This document shows, piece after piece, positions 25,755 to 34,666 of a stretch of 64,000 nucleotides of DNA; the first letter of the stretch is position 1; each line of letters starts with the position of its first letter. The stretch spans positions 130,746 to 194,745 of the forward strand of contig CADEFU010000005.1 of assembly GCA_902826695.1 (NCBI GenBank), read 5' to 3'. The notes beneath the pieces are model-generated. The model made no database searches. It worked only from the letters and a program-made list of their open reading frames with translations, and had not been told where the DNA came from. The position numbers and the translations under genes are program-made. Source of the DNA: an uncultured Alphaproteobacteria bacterium. GTDB taxonomy: Bacteria > Pseudomonadota > Alphaproteobacteria > Micropepsales > Micropepsaceae.

Positions 25755-26027
25755 GCTGCCGGTTCGCCGGCTATGGCGATAAACGCGCGTGTAATAAACG
25801 GATCGGACCCGGGGGCGGTACCCGGCGCCTCCACCACCTGGGCAGCCAGCGCTGCCCAGCTGTGGGGGCGAACTAGGATCGACGAACGCGTAAAGACGTT
25901 GCTTTTGCTCGGCAAGGCTCACCGTTATCGGGCTGTCTGTATAGGTGCCAACGACAATGAAATGGCCCTCGCTGCCTAATAGGTAAGCGCGGCTCGGAGG
26001 GGCGCCGGGCAACAGAAGCCCCTCCAC
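25755..26027 (+). ncRNA. ssrA: Two-piece, circularly permuted tmRNA (ssrA)
   Basis: The acceptor piece comes first and ends in CCA at 25836. Its acceptor strand CGCCTCC (25826-25832) pairs with GGGGGCG (25864-25870), the start of the coding piece, giving a 7-base stem with one G-U. A T-arm of CCGGG/CCCGG (25809-25825) carries the loop GGCGGTA. The loop between the pieces (25837-25863) would be removed. A short CGCGT/ACGCG match is consistent with pairing of the two RNAs. The coding piece holds the tag ORF, then a GGAGGGGC/GCCCCTCC hairpin (25996-26025). The 5' and 3' ends are estimates. Confidence 0.88.
25947..25979 (+). other. ssrA: tmRNA tag reading frame (ANDNEMALAA, stop)
   Basis: Codons from GCC at 25947 read ANDNEMALAA, then TAA TAG. 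With the alanine charged on tmRNA the tag would be AANDNEMALAA, 11 residues. The ends ALAA and AANDN suit ClpX and SspB recognition respectively; E. coli's tag AANDENYALAA has the same length. Confidence 0.85.
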
Positions 26028-27245
26028 CTATCTTCGCCAGTAGGCGACGCCCGCCGCAATGATCGTCAACGCCCCGCCGACGGCAAGCGTGTGCGGCGCA
26101 CCGATCTCATGCGAGAGCCAACCGGCGGCAAGCGAACTCAGCGGCACCATCCCGATAAACGCCATCACGTAATAGGCCATCACGCGTCCGCGCATCGCGT
26201 CGTCGACGGCCCCCTGCACCAGCGTATTCGTGGAGATCCCCATCATCATCATCCCGAAACCCGCAGGCACGAGCAGCAAAAGCGACATCGCAAACGCCGT
26301 CGACTGCGAAAACGCGATCAACGCCGCCCCGAAACACGCCGCGGCCAAAAACGGCACACGCGGCAACCACGCCGCCGGCACCCGCGGTATGCTGAGCGCA
26401 CCAATCAAGGCGCCGGCCCCAACCGCGGCCATCAAAAACCCAAACGCGTCCGAACTGCCGTGCAGAATGTCGCGCGCAAAGACCGGCATCAGCGTCAAGT
26501 AGGACGTGCCGAACAAGCTGGAACTGCCCAGCAACAACAGAAGCGTCCGCATGTGCCGGTTCGTGGTGACGTAAACGAACCCCTCGCGCAGATCGGCCAG
26601 CGGGTGGCTGGCGGGACGCGGCGGCTGCCGCTCGATCTGCATCATCGAGAGTCCGATCAGCACCGCGCTGTACGAAGCGCCGTTCAGCGCCATGCACCAA
26701 CCTTCGCCGACGGCCGCAACCAACACGCCGGCGAGCGCGGGCCCGATCAACCGCGCGCCGTTGAACATGATCGAGTTCAACGCGATCGCCCGCGGCAAGT
26801 CTTCGCGCCCCACCATCTCGATCGTGAACGACTGCCGCGTCGGCACGTCGAACGCGTTCGCGACGCCGGAGACCGTCGCCAAGGCGATGATGTGCCAAAC
26901 CTCGACAACTTCGCTGAGCGTCAGCAGCGCAAGCGCGCAAGCGCTCGCCATCATCACCCCTTGCGTGGCAAACAAGATGCGGCGCCGGTCGAGCCGGTCG
27001 GCAATCACACCCGCAAACGGCGAAACGATGAGCACTGGCATCTGCCCAACGAACGCCACGAGTCCGAGCAAAAAAGCGGACCCGGTCAACGAATAGACAA
27101 GCCACGACTGGGCTATCGCTTGCATCCAAGCGCCGACCAGCGAGATCGCCTGACCGGTAAAGAAGAGCCGGTAGTTCCGGTGGCGAAACACGTCGAGCAA
27201 GCGCTTGCGCTGCGTTTCCAGCCCGGCATCGAGAACATCGCTCAT
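26028..27245 (-). CDS. MFS exporter of the EntS/MFS_3 type
   Basis: 405 residues with about 11-12 membrane helices. The motif A-like segment AGVIADRLDRRRILF after helix 2 and GRVMAYYVMAFIGMVPLSSLAAGWL near the end fit PF05977, which includes enterobactin exporter EntS. The substrate is unknown. ATG 27245 is chosen: a further upstream start would run into the mscL terminator. The gene ends at 26028, abutting the tmRNA gene. Confidence 0.85.
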   Translation of the reverse strand: MSDVLDAGLETQRKRLLDVFRHRNYRLFFTGQAISLVGAWMQAIAQSWLVYSLTGSAFLLGLVAFVGQMPVLIVSPFAGVIADRLDRRRILFATQGVMMASACALALLTLSEVVEVWHIIALATVSGVANAFDVPTRQSFTIEMVGREDLPRAIALNSIMFNGARLIGPALAGVLVAAVGEGWCMALNGASYSAVLIGLSMMQIERQPPRPASHPLADLREGFVYVTTNRHMRTLLLLLGSSSLFGTSYLTLMPVFARDILHGSSDAFGFLMAAVGAGALIGALSIPRVPAAWLPRVPFLAAACFGAALIAFSQSTAFAMSLLLLVPAGFGMMMMGISTNTLVQGAVDDAMRGRVMAYYVMAFIGMVPLSSLAAGWLSHEIGAPHTLAVGGALTIIAAGVAYWRR

Positions 27246-27270
27246 CCGCCGCATACTACGCGCTCGCCGA

Positions 27271-27303
27271 AAAAAGTAACGCCGGGGCATCGCGCCCCGG
27301 CGT
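27271..27303 (-). terminator. Rho-independent terminator of mscL
   Basis: ACGCCGGGGC and GCCCCGGCGT (27279-27303) form a 10-base stem with a 5-base loop. On the minus strand a TTTTTT-type run follows (A's at 27270-27275 on the plus strand). Confidence 0.85.
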
Positions 27304-27323
27304 CGTAGCGGAAATGTATGCGC

Positions 27324-27737
27324 TTAGCGCTTCGCGAGCAGGTCGCGAATCTCGGTGAGGAGCTTCACGTCCGCAGGCGGCTCAGCCGGAGCTGCTGGTG
27401 CGGGCGGCGCCTGACGCTTCAACCTGTTGATCGCTTTTACCGCCAGGAACAAAACGAAGGCGATAATCGCGAAGTTGATCACAGCCGTGATGAACTTGCC
27501 CCACGCGAGCACTGCGCCCTGTTTCTTGGCCTCTTCAAGCGTCGCTGCTGTGACGGCCTCGTTGAGGCCCAAGAAATAGTTCGAGAAGTCGACGCTACCT
27601 AGCGCGCCGATCAACGGCATGATCATGTCTCCGACGAGCGAACTGACGATCGTCCCAAACGCACCGCCGATAATGACGCCGATCGCCAGATCGACGACGT
27701 TGCCTTTGAGTGCAAATTCTTTGAATTCGTTTAACAT
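27324..27737 (-). CDS. mscL: Large-conductance mechanosensitive channel
   Basis: 137 residues. It opens as a pore on sudden osmotic down-shock. The N-terminal helix and TM1 ([24 protein letters not shown]), the periplasmic loop, and TM2 ([25 protein letters not shown]) are all present, with a proline-rich linker before the C-terminal helix [12 protein letters not shown]. It has its own terminator. Confidence 0.96.
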   Translation of the reverse strand: MLNEFKEFALKGNVVDLAIGVIIGGAFGTIVSSLVGDMIMPLIGALGSVDFSNYFLGLNEAVTAATLEEAKKQGAVLAWGKFITAVINFAIIAFVLFLAVKAINRLKRQAPPAPAAPAEPPADVKLLTEIRDLLAKR

Positions 27738-27888
27738 GCCTGAAGTCCCTTATAGCCTTGCGGGGTGCGCCTCCCGCCCAGATCAGCACGGGAGCGCGCG
27801 ACAAACCTAACACGCGCGATTGCATTCCACGAGGCATCGCGTATTGATTTCGCCGTTAACCTCTGTCGCCAATCACAGGTCGAGTGCA

Positions 27889-28989
27889 ATGTCTCTGTCA
27901 CCGAAATCGCTGTTCACGTCCTTCAAGTTGAAGAACTTGCAGCTGCCCAACCGGATCGTCATGGCGCCGATGACGCGTTCGAAGAGCCCGAACCAAATCC
28001 CGGGCGACGATGTTGTCGCGTATTATCGCAGGCGCGCTGAGGGCGGAGTCGGCCTCATCATCACCGAAGGCGTCGCACCCGATCACCCCGTCGCACTCAA
28101 CGATGCGAATGTGCCGAACTTCCACGGCGATGCGTTGGACGGTTGGGCAAAGGTATTGAAGGCGGTGAAGGCTGCGGGTGGTTTCATCATGCCGCAACTC
28201 TGGCATACCGGCTTGATGCGCAAGCCCGGCGCCGGTCCGAACCCGCACCTGTCGGGAGTTGGCCCCTCGGGTCTGTTCAAGCCCGGCAAGAAAGTCGCCG
28301 AACCGATGACCACCAAGGAAATCGACGAGGCGATCGCCGGCTACGCGACAAGCGCCCGCCACGCGGAGGAACTCGGCTTCGACGGCGTCGAAATCCACGG
28401 CGCACACGGCTACCTCATCGACCAGTTCTTTTGGGGCGGCACGAACGAACGCGACGACGCGTTCGGCGGCGACATGGTCAAGCGCACGAAGTTTGCAGTC
28501 GACGTCATCCGCGCGATACGCGCCGCCGTGAGCCGCGATTTCCCGGTCATCCTGCGCTGGTCGCAATGGAAGCAGCAGGACTACGCGGTAAAGCTCGCGC
28601 CCACCCCGCAAGCGCTGGAACATTTCCTCGACCCGCTGGTCAAAGCTGGCGTCGACTGCTTCCACTGCTCCACGCGACGCTTTTGGGAGCCGGAGTTCGA
28701 AGGCTCCGAGCTGAACGTCGCCGGCTGGACGAAGAAGATCACGGGCCTACCCACGATCACGGTGGGCTCCGTCGGCCTGAACGAAGATTTCATCGCAGGC
28801 TATAGAGGCGTACCCGCGGGACCTGCGTCGCTCGACCGCCTAATCGAGATGTTCGAGCGCGGCGACTTCGACCTCGTCGCCGTCGGCCGCGCCCTGATCG
28901 TAAATCCCGATTGGGCGAACAAGGTGAAAGCCGGTCACCTCGACGAATTGAAGCCGTTTTCGCTCGATGCTCTCCCGGTGCTGCACTAA
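27889..28989 (+). CDS. Old yellow enzyme family NADH:flavin oxidoreductase
   Basis: 366 residues. FMN barrel motifs are NRIVMAPMTRS, MPQLWHTG, a catalytic-type GVEIHGAHGYLIDQFFWGGTNERDDAFGGD, and the end DLVAVGRALIVNPDWANKV. These belong to ene-reductases that reduce activated alkenes or nitro-compounds. ATG 27889 matches the barrel start, with AGGT upstream. It is convergent with the MarR gene. Confidence 0.9.
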   Translation: MSLSPKSLFTSFKLKNLQLPNRIVMAPMTRSKSPNQIPGDDVVAYYRRRAEGGVGLIITEGVAPDHPVALNDANVPNFHGDALDGWAKVLKAVKAAGGFIMPQLWHTGLMRKPGAGPNPHLSGVGPSGLFKPGKKVAEPMTTKEIDEAIAGYATSARHAEELGFDGVEIHGAHGYLIDQFFWGGTNERDDAFGGDMVKRTKFAVDVIRAIRAAVSRDFPVILRWSQWKQQDYAVKLAPTPQALEHFLDPLVKAGVDCFHCSTRRFWEPEFEGSELNVAGWTKKITGLPTITVGSVGLNEDFIAGYRGVPAGPASLDRLIEMFERGDFDLVAVGRALIVNPDWANKVKAGHLDELKPFSLDALPVLH

Positions 28990-29037
28990 GCCAACAGGCC
29001 CACGCAGATGCGGCGGGACCGACGTGCGAGACGGTCG

Positions 29038-29505
29038 TTACTCCCGCCCTTTCGTATCCATCCAAACCTTCAGCCGATCGAGTTGTTTCGCCAGCGCCTC
29101 CATCTCGGCGTCGTCCCAGCCTGAGAACACCTCCGCGAACCGCGGCACAAACGCCGCGATCGCACGGGCGTGCGTCTCAAGACCCTTCGGCGTGATCGTG
29201 AGCAGCTTCGAGCGGCCGTCGCCGGGCGCGGGGTCGGCCTTCAGCAACTTACGCGCCACCATCTTCTGGATCGTCTTCGTCACGCCGGGTTGAGGCTGCT
29301 GCAACGCGGAGGCAACGCCCGTCACTGTCTTTGCCTCCTGCGGTCGATGGCTGAAGTGATTCAGCATCACGAACTGCGGAAACGGCAGTTTGAGTTCGTC
29401 GAGCGCGCGCGTTGCGCGGTTCTGCGCCAACTGATCGATGATGCCGATCCAGTTGAAGATGCGCCAGCCGAGCGCCGCTTGAGCTTCTGTAGGTCGTGTC
29501 GCCAT
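29038..29505 (-). CDS. MarR-family transcriptional regulator
   Basis: 155 residues. N-terminal dimer helix, then the winged helix with TVTGVASALQQPQPGVTKTIQKMVARKLLKADPAPGDGRSKLLTITPKGLE, where the DxR(S) wing motif (DGRSK) is intact. It is last in the minus-strand operon of a DUF4386 membrane protein and a nitroreductase-like oxidoreductase. It likely controls that operon via the paired palindromes at 31468-31505, which is inferred. Confidence 0.88.
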   Translation of the reverse strand: MATRPTEAQAALGWRIFNWIGIIDQLAQNRATRALDELKLPFPQFVMLNHFSHRPQEAKTVTGVASALQQPQPGVTKTIQKMVARKLLKADPAPGDGRSKLLTITPKGLETHARAIAAFVPRFAEVFSGWDDAEMEALAKQLDRLKVWMDTKGRE

Positions 29506-29519
29506 GCGTTATGTATGCG

Positions 29520-30665
29520 TCATCCCCGTATGATCGCGTCAAGAGGCCGCCGCGGCGCAGGCCCCGGCGATGCGGCGCGCCCCAGCCGGAAAAACATTTG
29601 CACCGTCTCGCTCCCCGCCGCCCCGACCGCCCGCTTGTGTTCGGCAAGCAGCGGCAACATCTCCGGAAACTCCTGCAGCGCCTGGCTGAGCGGATGCATG
29701 GCCAAGCCCAACTCTGTCGCCTTCAGGTTCGCGCGCACATAGGCAGCCCCCGCAGCCAACTGCGCCCGCCGGTCATTGGCCGCCGTGACGATCCAAGCGA
29801 ACGCGCGCACGGCAAGCTGCGGATCGATGAACGTCAGCGCTTGGGCGCGTCCGAACGCCTCCATCGCATTCTGTTGGCTGAAAAGTCCAAGTTTGTTCAT
29901 CCACCAAAAGAACGGACCATGCATGGAAAGCCCGTCGCGATGCTTCGCGATCTCGGGGCCCGTGATGCGCATGACGTCAACGCTCTCCTGGTAGGTAGTG
30001 TCCTTCTTCACCTCGATCACCCACGCGCGCTTTGCGATATGCGCCAACTGAGCGATCTGCCGTCCGTCATTCGTCCAGCCGAATCGCACGGGCTGCGTTT
30101 GCAGCGCCTGCCCAAGCGCTTCAGCCTCCGCAGACGTCACCGCAGTTCCGTCAAAAGCCTTGCGGTTCGTACGCCGCTTCAATACCTGGGCAAACAAAGG
30201 ATCGCGCGCGACGGCGGCATCCGGCACGAACGCGACGCGGCACACCGGTTGCTCGCCGACCGCGTTCTCAGGCCAATCGCCCGCGGGAAACGCTGTAATC
30301 TCCGCCCGCAAGCCCTGCTCGGCCGCGGCCATCCGCAAGAGTTCCAGAAACGCACCACATCCGACGGTGATCTGACGCGAATACGGATCGGTTTCCGGCA
30401 ACAGCCGCGATCGGTCGCAATAGAAAGTTGCGACGCCCGGTTCTTCCAAGTCGACGATCCATGGCTGCTTGTTGTGTGGGTTCGGTGCCAGCAACGCGTA
30501 GGACAACGCACGCACGCGCGGGTCGCGCACATTGGGCTTGGGGCCGCGCCACGCCTCGACCGCCACGTCCGGCATCGGATCGCATTGGGTCAGGCCATAG
30601 CCGCCCGCCGCCAGAATGACCGCCGAAGTCCCGGCGACACGAAGAAACGTCCTGCGCGTGGTCAT
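29520..30665 (-). CDS. Tat-exported Acg/nitroreductase-like FMN oxidoreductase
   Basis: 381 residues. The N-terminus MTTRRTFLRVAGTSAVILAAG is a twin-arginine signal with RRTFL, so the folded enzyme is exported. NPHNKQPWIVDLEEPG, KRRTNRKAFDGTAV and the C-terminal GLAMHPLSQALQEFPEM resemble the Acg-type branch of the nitroreductase family. It may hold FMN outside the cytoplasm. It lies 10 bases downstream of the DUF4386 gene, and the MarR gene follows. Confidence 0.78.
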   Translation of the reverse strand: MTTRRTFLRVAGTSAVILAAGGYGLTQCDPMPDVAVEAWRGPKPNVRDPRVRALSYALLAPNPHNKQPWIVDLEEPGVATFYCDRSRLLPETDPYSRQITVGCGAFLELLRMAAAEQGLRAEITAFPAGDWPENAVGEQPVCRVAFVPDAAVARDPLFAQVLKRRTNRKAFDGTAVTSAEAEALGQALQTQPVRFGWTNDGRQIAQLAHIAKRAWVIEVKKDTTYQESVDVMRITGPEIAKHRDGLSMHGPFFWWMNKLGLFSQQNAMEAFGRAQALTFIDPQLAVRAFAWIVTAANDRRAQLAAGAAYVRANLKATELGLAMHPLSQALQEFPEMLPLLAEHKRAVGAAGSETVQMFFRLGRAASPGPAPRRPLDAIIRG

Positions 30666-30675
30666 GTCAGCCTCC

Positions 30676-31455
30676 TTACATCATTGCCGTCGCAGCAAGC
30701 CCGCCCATCAGAAGGGCCAGCCCGAGCGCCGAGAAAACAAAGAACCGCGGGCCCACGCCGTCGGCCTGTGTACGCGAAAGCGAGACGCCGCACGTCAAGA
30801 GCCAGCCAAGCCACGCGGCCGACACCGGCGCGGAAAGGAATCCAATCGCCTCAAACGGTCCACCCAACTGCTCGAACGCGCTGACGAAGATCAACGCTCC
30901 GAGCACGAACCCGACACCGCCGTACGGCCACGCAAACAACGGACTGCGGAACATCGCGAGCGAAATGAGCATCGTCCAGGTCCCTTGCGCCAAGAACCCC
31001 AGGTGCTCGCCGATCACCATCCCGGCGTAGCGATTCAGCAACCCCTCAAGCAGCGCAACAACCCCGCGCATTTCAGCCGTGGGCGCCGCCGCCATTTGTT
31101 CCGCGAGATAGGGTACCGCGATCGGCCAACGCATGAACCCCATCACCTGGAACGCGCCCGCAAGAACGCCCGCCACCAAGGCAGCCACCAGCAACGTACT
31201 CCCCGGCCGAGCAAACGACTGATGAAACAACACCGCGAGCGCGATCTGCGTAAGTCCCGACAGCGCCATCATATAGTAGGCTGGCACGATCAGTCCCTGG
31301 TTGCGCTGAAACTGCGCAAGCCGCTCGACCGAGGTCGCACGCAGGATCTCCGGAAACCCGAACTGATCGGCCAGGATCAAGAACCCAGCAACCAGCAATC
31401 CCACATGCAGCAGCGTCACCGCAAACGCTGTCCCATACTCCCGTGTCCTATCCAT
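30676..31455 (-). CDS. DUF4386-like membrane protein
   Basis: 259 residues with about seven membrane helices. The first is AVTLLHVGLLVAGFLILA, and the conserved polar loop NRYAGMVIGEHLGFLAQG sits mid-protein. The layout matches DUF4386 multipass proteins of unknown function. It is the first gene of the operon with the exported oxidoreductase and MarR regulator. Its promoter (31483-31511) overlaps both operator palindromes. Confidence 0.7.
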   Translation of the reverse strand: MDRTREYGTAFAVTLLHVGLLVAGFLILADQFGFPEILRATSVERLAQFQRNQGLIVPAYYMMALSGLTQIALAVLFHQSFARPGSTLLVAALVAGVLAGAFQVMGFMRWPIAVPYLAEQMAAAPTAEMRGVVALLEGLLNRYAGMVIGEHLGFLAQGTWTMLISLAMFRSPLFAWPYGGVGFVLGALIFVSAFEQLGGPFEAIGFLSAPVSAAWLGWLLTCGVSLSRTQADGVGPRFFVFSALGLALLMGGLAATAMM

Positions 31456-31467
31456 CCGTCGCTCCGT

Positions 31468-31485
31468 TATATTCCAAGGAATATA
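31468..31485. promoter_or_regulatory. Operator 1, TATATTCC-AA-GGAATATA
   Basis: Perfect 8-base arms around 2 bases, just downstream of the minus-strand -10. Its centre lies 21 bases (two helical turns) from operator 2. Confidence 0.65.
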
Positions 31486-31511
31486 ATATACATTCCGTAG
31501 AATGTAGTCAA
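31483..31511 (-). promoter_or_regulatory. Promoter of the DUF4386-oxidoreductase-MarR operon
   Basis: Minus-strand TTGACT (31506-31511) and TATTAT (31483-31488) are exactly 17 bases apart. Operator 2 fills the spacer and operator 1 overlaps the -10, the usual layout for repression. Confidence 0.7.
31490..31505. promoter_or_regulatory. Operator 2, ACATTC-CGTA-GAATGT
   Basis: Perfect 6-base arms around 4 bases lie inside the promoter spacer. It shares the ATTC/GAAT core with operator 1, so the same regulator probably binds both. Confidence 0.65.
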
Positions 31512-31572
31512 GCGCGCCCCGCCGCTTTTCGCCGCCTTGCGGCCGAGCCCGCGGAAGCGCTAAATCCTGCCT

Positions 31573-32073
31573 ATGTCCAAGGATTTCATCGGCTACCAGG
31601 CGCTGGTGGACAAAGCGCTCAGGGGCGTCGTCCGCGACGCGCTAACCCATGCTGCCAAGGGCGGTATCATGGGCTCGCACCACTTTGGCATCGTCTTTGC
31701 GACTGCGATGCCGGGCGTGGACCTCCCCGAGTTCCTCCGCGAGCAATACCCGGAGGCGATGAAAATCATCCTCCAGAACCAATACGCCAATCTGCGCGTC
31801 ACCGACGACACGTTCGAAGTGACGCTAAGCTTCAACAAAATGCCGGCGACGATCACAGTGCCGTTCACCGCTATTCTCGCTTTCGAGGACCCGTCGCAAA
31901 AGTTCCAGCTCGCGTTCCAGATGGCACTGCCGCAACGCCAAAATCTGCCGGTGCCGAAAGAGCCGCCCCCACCGCCCGCCAAAATCGAACCGCCGGAATC
32001 AAAGCCGGACACGCCCCCTAAACCGGACCAACCTGGCGAGGTCGTGAGCCTCGACAAATTCCGCAAGAAGTGA
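31573..32073 (+). CDS. sspB: SspB, alphaproteobacterial ClpXP adaptor
   Basis: 166 residues. SspB grips the tmRNA tag and delivers tagged proteins to ClpXP. The ClpXP-adaptor fold is seen in [29 protein letters not shown] and [21 protein letters not shown] long Pro/Lys/Glu-rich linker ([19 protein letters not shown]) leads to the ClpX-binding tail [12 protein letters not shown]. The tagging RNA ssrA lies 5.5 kb away. fumC follows after 10 bases, suggesting co-transcription. Confidence 0.9.
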   Translation: MSKDFIGYQALVDKALRGVVRDALTHAAKGGIMGSHHFGIVFATAMPGVDLPEFLREQYPEAMKIILQNQYANLRVTDDTFEVTLSFNKMPATITVPFTAILAFEDPSQKFQLAFQMALPQRQNLPVPKEPPPPPAKIEPPESKPDTPPKPDQPGEVVSLDKFRKK

Positions 32074-32083
32074 ACCCTCAAGA

Positions 32084-33475
32084 ATGACCGCGACCCGCAC
32101 CGAAACCGACACGTTCGGCCCCATTCCCGTTGCCAGTAACAGGTATTGGGGTGCGCAGACCCAGCGATCGCTCGAGAACTTCAAAATCTCCGGCGAACGC
32201 ATGCCGATCGCGCTTATCCACGCCTTCGGAATTGTGAAAAAGGCAGCCGCGGTCGCGAATGTCGCGCTCAAGGATCTCGACCCGAAAATCGGGGATGCGA
32301 TCGCTAAGGCGGCCGACGAAGTGATTGCGGGCAAACTCGACGATCACTTCCCGCTCGTGGTCTGGCAGACTGGCTCAGGCACGCAGACGAACATGAACGC
32401 CAACGAGGTGATCTCGAACCGCGCAATCGAAATGCTCGGCGGCGAGATGGGCTCGAAGAAGCCGGTGCACCCGAACGATCACGTCAACCGCGGCCAATCG
32501 TCGAACGACTGCTTCCCAACCGCAATGCACATTGCGACTGTCCTGGAAATCCATCGCCGCTTGATGCCGGGCCTTCGCCGCCTGCACGGCGCGCTGCTCA
32601 CGAAGACGCATGACTTCGCCAAGATCATCAAGATCGGCCGTACACACCTGCAAGATGCAACGCCGATCACCTTGGGCCAAGAATTCGGCGGCTATGCCCG
32701 CCAGGTTGAACTCGGCATCGAGCGCGTCGTGACCGCCCTCCCCCGCCTCTACCCGCTCGCCCAAGGCGGCACGGCCGTCGGCACCGGCCTGAACGCACTT
32801 CCTGGCTTCGCCGAGCGTTTTGCCGACGAAGTCTCAAAAATCACCGGCTACCCGTTCGTTACCGCGCCGAACAAGTTCGAAGCCCTCGCCGCCCACGACG
32901 CACTCGTCGAATTCTCCGGCGTGCTGAACACGATCGCAACGTCGCTGTTCAAGATCGCCAACGACATCCGCTTGCTGGGCTCCGGCCCCCGCTCAGGCTT
33001 GGGCGAACTCATCCTGCCCGAGAACGAACCCGGCTCCTCGATTATGCCCGGCAAAGTGAACCCGACGCAGGCCGAGGCGCTGACGATGGCCTGCGCGCAA
33101 GTGATGGGCAACAACGTCACGGTCACGATCGCAGGCTCCCAGGGCCACATGGAACTGAACGTCTTTAAGCCCGTGATCATCCATAACGTGCTGCATTCGA
33201 TCCGCCTGATCGGCGATGCCGCGGTCAGCTTCACCGACCACTGCGTGGCCGGCATCGAAGCAAACATCAAGCAGATCGACGAGCTTATGCGCCGCTCGCT
33301 GATGTTGGTGACGGCGCTCGCTCCGAAAGTGGGCTACGACAACGCCGCCAAGATCGCCAAGACCGCCCACAAGAACGGCACGACGCTGCGCGAGGAGGCC
33401 GTGAAAACCGGCCTCATCACCGGCGAAGAGTTCGACCGCATCGTGCGGCCCGAAGACATGATCGGGCCAAAGTAG
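32084..33475 (+). CDS. fumC: Class II fumarate hydratase
   Basis: 463 residues. Hydrates fumarate to malate without an iron-sulfur cluster. Signatures are [40 protein letters not shown], the fumarase/aspartase motif [13 protein letters not shown] and the early [11 protein letters not shown]. It follows sspB directly and is convergent with the DUF1501 gene with only 3 bases between stops. Confidence 0.96.
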   Translation: MTATRTETDTFGPIPVASNRYWGAQTQRSLENFKISGERMPIALIHAFGIVKKAAAVANVALKDLDPKIGDAIAKAADEVIAGKLDDHFPLVVWQTGSGTQTNMNANEVISNRAIEMLGGEMGSKKPVHPNDHVNRGQSSNDCFPTAMHIATVLEIHRRLMPGLRRLHGALLTKTHDFAKIIKIGRTHLQDATPITLGQEFGGYARQVELGIERVVTALPRLYPLAQGGTAVGTGLNALPGFAERFADEVSKITGYPFVTAPNKFEALAAHDALVEFSGVLNTIATSLFKIANDIRLLGSGPRSGLGELILPENEPGSSIMPGKVNPTQAEALTMACAQVMGNNVTVTIAGSQGHMELNVFKPVIIHNVLHSIRLIGDAAVSFTDHCVAGIEANIKQIDELMRRSLMLVTALAPKVGYDNAAKIAKTAHKNGTTLREEAVKTGLITGEEFDRIVRPEDMIGPK

Positions 33476-33478
33476 ACC

Positions 33479-34666
33479 TCAAGCCCGGAACAATCCCGTC
33501 ATCGCGCGCACTTGCGTGCTGTCCGGAAACACGCCGCGCTCCACGAAAGCGCCCGGTATGCCGAGGTGATCGACGAGCGCACCTTTCATAAGCGCGCGCA
33601 GATCGGTTGTCGGCTTGAGATCGCGCCCCTCGTAGAGATTGCCGCGCGCAAGGCCGGGCCAATCAGCGATGACGCGGCCGCCTGCGACGGCCCCGCCGAG
33701 AAGAAACGCCGCGCCGCCGTTGCCGTGATCGGAACCACCGGTGCCGTTCATAGCAACCGTGCGGCCGAACTCCGTCACGATCAGAACGGCCGTCTGCCTC
33801 CATCGCTGGCCAAGCCCGGCGGCAAGCGCATCGATGCCCTTATCAAGCGCCAGCAGATTGCGATTGAGCACACCGTACGGGCCGACCTGATTGGCATGCG
33901 TGTCCCAACCGGTGGATTCGACCATGGCAACGCAAGGGCCCGCAGGCTCCGACAAGAACTTCGCCGCCGCACTCATCAAGGTCGAGAAGTCGTTGGCGCC
34001 CCCTTCCCGGCCCATACCGCCCACGCCGGCCACCCCGTTGGCTTGCGCCGCACCCTCGAGCGCTTGCGCCAGCTTCGGGTCTGTGTCGCGGTAGAGCCGC
34101 CCCAGTCGCGAGATCAGATCCGCTCGCGGCGCCGGCAAGATCGACGGCGACCACGACGTAACCGGCGCTGGACCGCGCAGCATCAATGGCATCGCCGGCG
34201 CCAGCGCCACGCCAAACTCGCGTCGCGACGCCTTGAGGGACCCCGGCAAAGCCGTGAGCGCGCGATTCAACCAACCGTCGGCGAGCCCGAAAGGCCTCGC
34301 CGAGCCGTTTTCGAGAAGGTTCTGCCCGTCGAAATGCGAACGATCCCGATAGGGAGATGCGATCGCATGAAACACCAGCAACTCGCCGCCTGCGTAACGT
34401 CGGCCCAAGCCCGCAAGCGCCGGGTGTAGTCCGAAGAAGTCGTTGAGCTTAATCGCCCCATCTCGAGGAATGGCCAACCCCGTGCGCGCGCTCGCATAGT
34501 TCGGATCGCCGAACGCCGGAACGGCCGACAGGCCGTCCATCGCGCCGCGCAACATCACCACGACGAAGCGTCTGTCCGTTTCGCCGGCCGCGAACGCGAC
34601 GCGCGCTTGACCTGCGATCAAGGCGCCTGCGGCGGAACCCAAGAAAATTCTGCGATCGACGATCAT
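33479..34666 (-). CDS. DUF1501 exported protein (sulfatase-fold-like), Tat-type signal
   Basis: 395 residues. The start MIVDRRIFLGSAAGALIAGQ carries RR-x-F-L and a hydrophobic stretch, a likely Tat signal. The body (VVVMLRGAMDGLS, SPYRDRSHFDGQNLLE, STGWDTHANQ, VTEFGRTVAMNGTGGSDHGNGG) is the DUF1501 pattern, related to the alkaline-phosphatase superfamily with candidate metal-site D/H residues. The ATG overlaps the DUF1800 stop (ATGA). The pair is widespread but of unknown function. Confidence 0.85.
   Translation of the reverse strand: MIVDRRIFLGSAAGALIAGQARVAFAAGETDRRFVVVMLRGAMDGLSAVPAFGDPNYASARTGLAIPRDGAIKLNDFFGLHPALAGLGRRYAGGELLVFHAIASPYRDRSHFDGQNLLENGSARPFGLADGWLNRALTALPGSLKASRREFGVALAPAMPLMLRGPAPVTSWSPSILPAPRADLISRLGRLYRDTDPKLAQALEGAAQANGVAGVGGMGREGGANDFSTLMSAAAKFLSEPAGPCVAMVESTGWDTHANQVGPYGVLNRNLLALDKGIDALAAGLGQRWRQTAVLIVTEFGRTVAMNGTGGSDHGNGGAAFLLGGAVAGGRVIADWPGLARGNLYEGRDLKPTTDLRALMKGALVDHLGIPGAFVERGVFPDSTQVRAMTGLFRA

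Noticed and set aside
25773..25979. A 68-codon plus-strand frame ending in ANDNEMALAA
   Set aside because: Only the last ten codons plus stop are real as the tmRNA tag; the rest is RNA structure with no ribosome site.
25668..26027. A 119-codon minus-strand frame between thyA and the MFS gene
   Set aside because: It is antisense to the tmRNA gene, shows no domain, and its residues follow the RNA stems rather than protein signals.
26091..27308. A 405-codon plus-strand frame across the MFS gene
   Set aside because: It is the reverse complement shadow of the exporter and is rich in Arg/His/Pro codons with no motif.
27889..28989. Assignment of the old yellow enzyme to a specific reductase such as NemA or xenobiotic reductase
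   Set aside because: The barrel motifs support the family only; no substrate-specific residues were identified.
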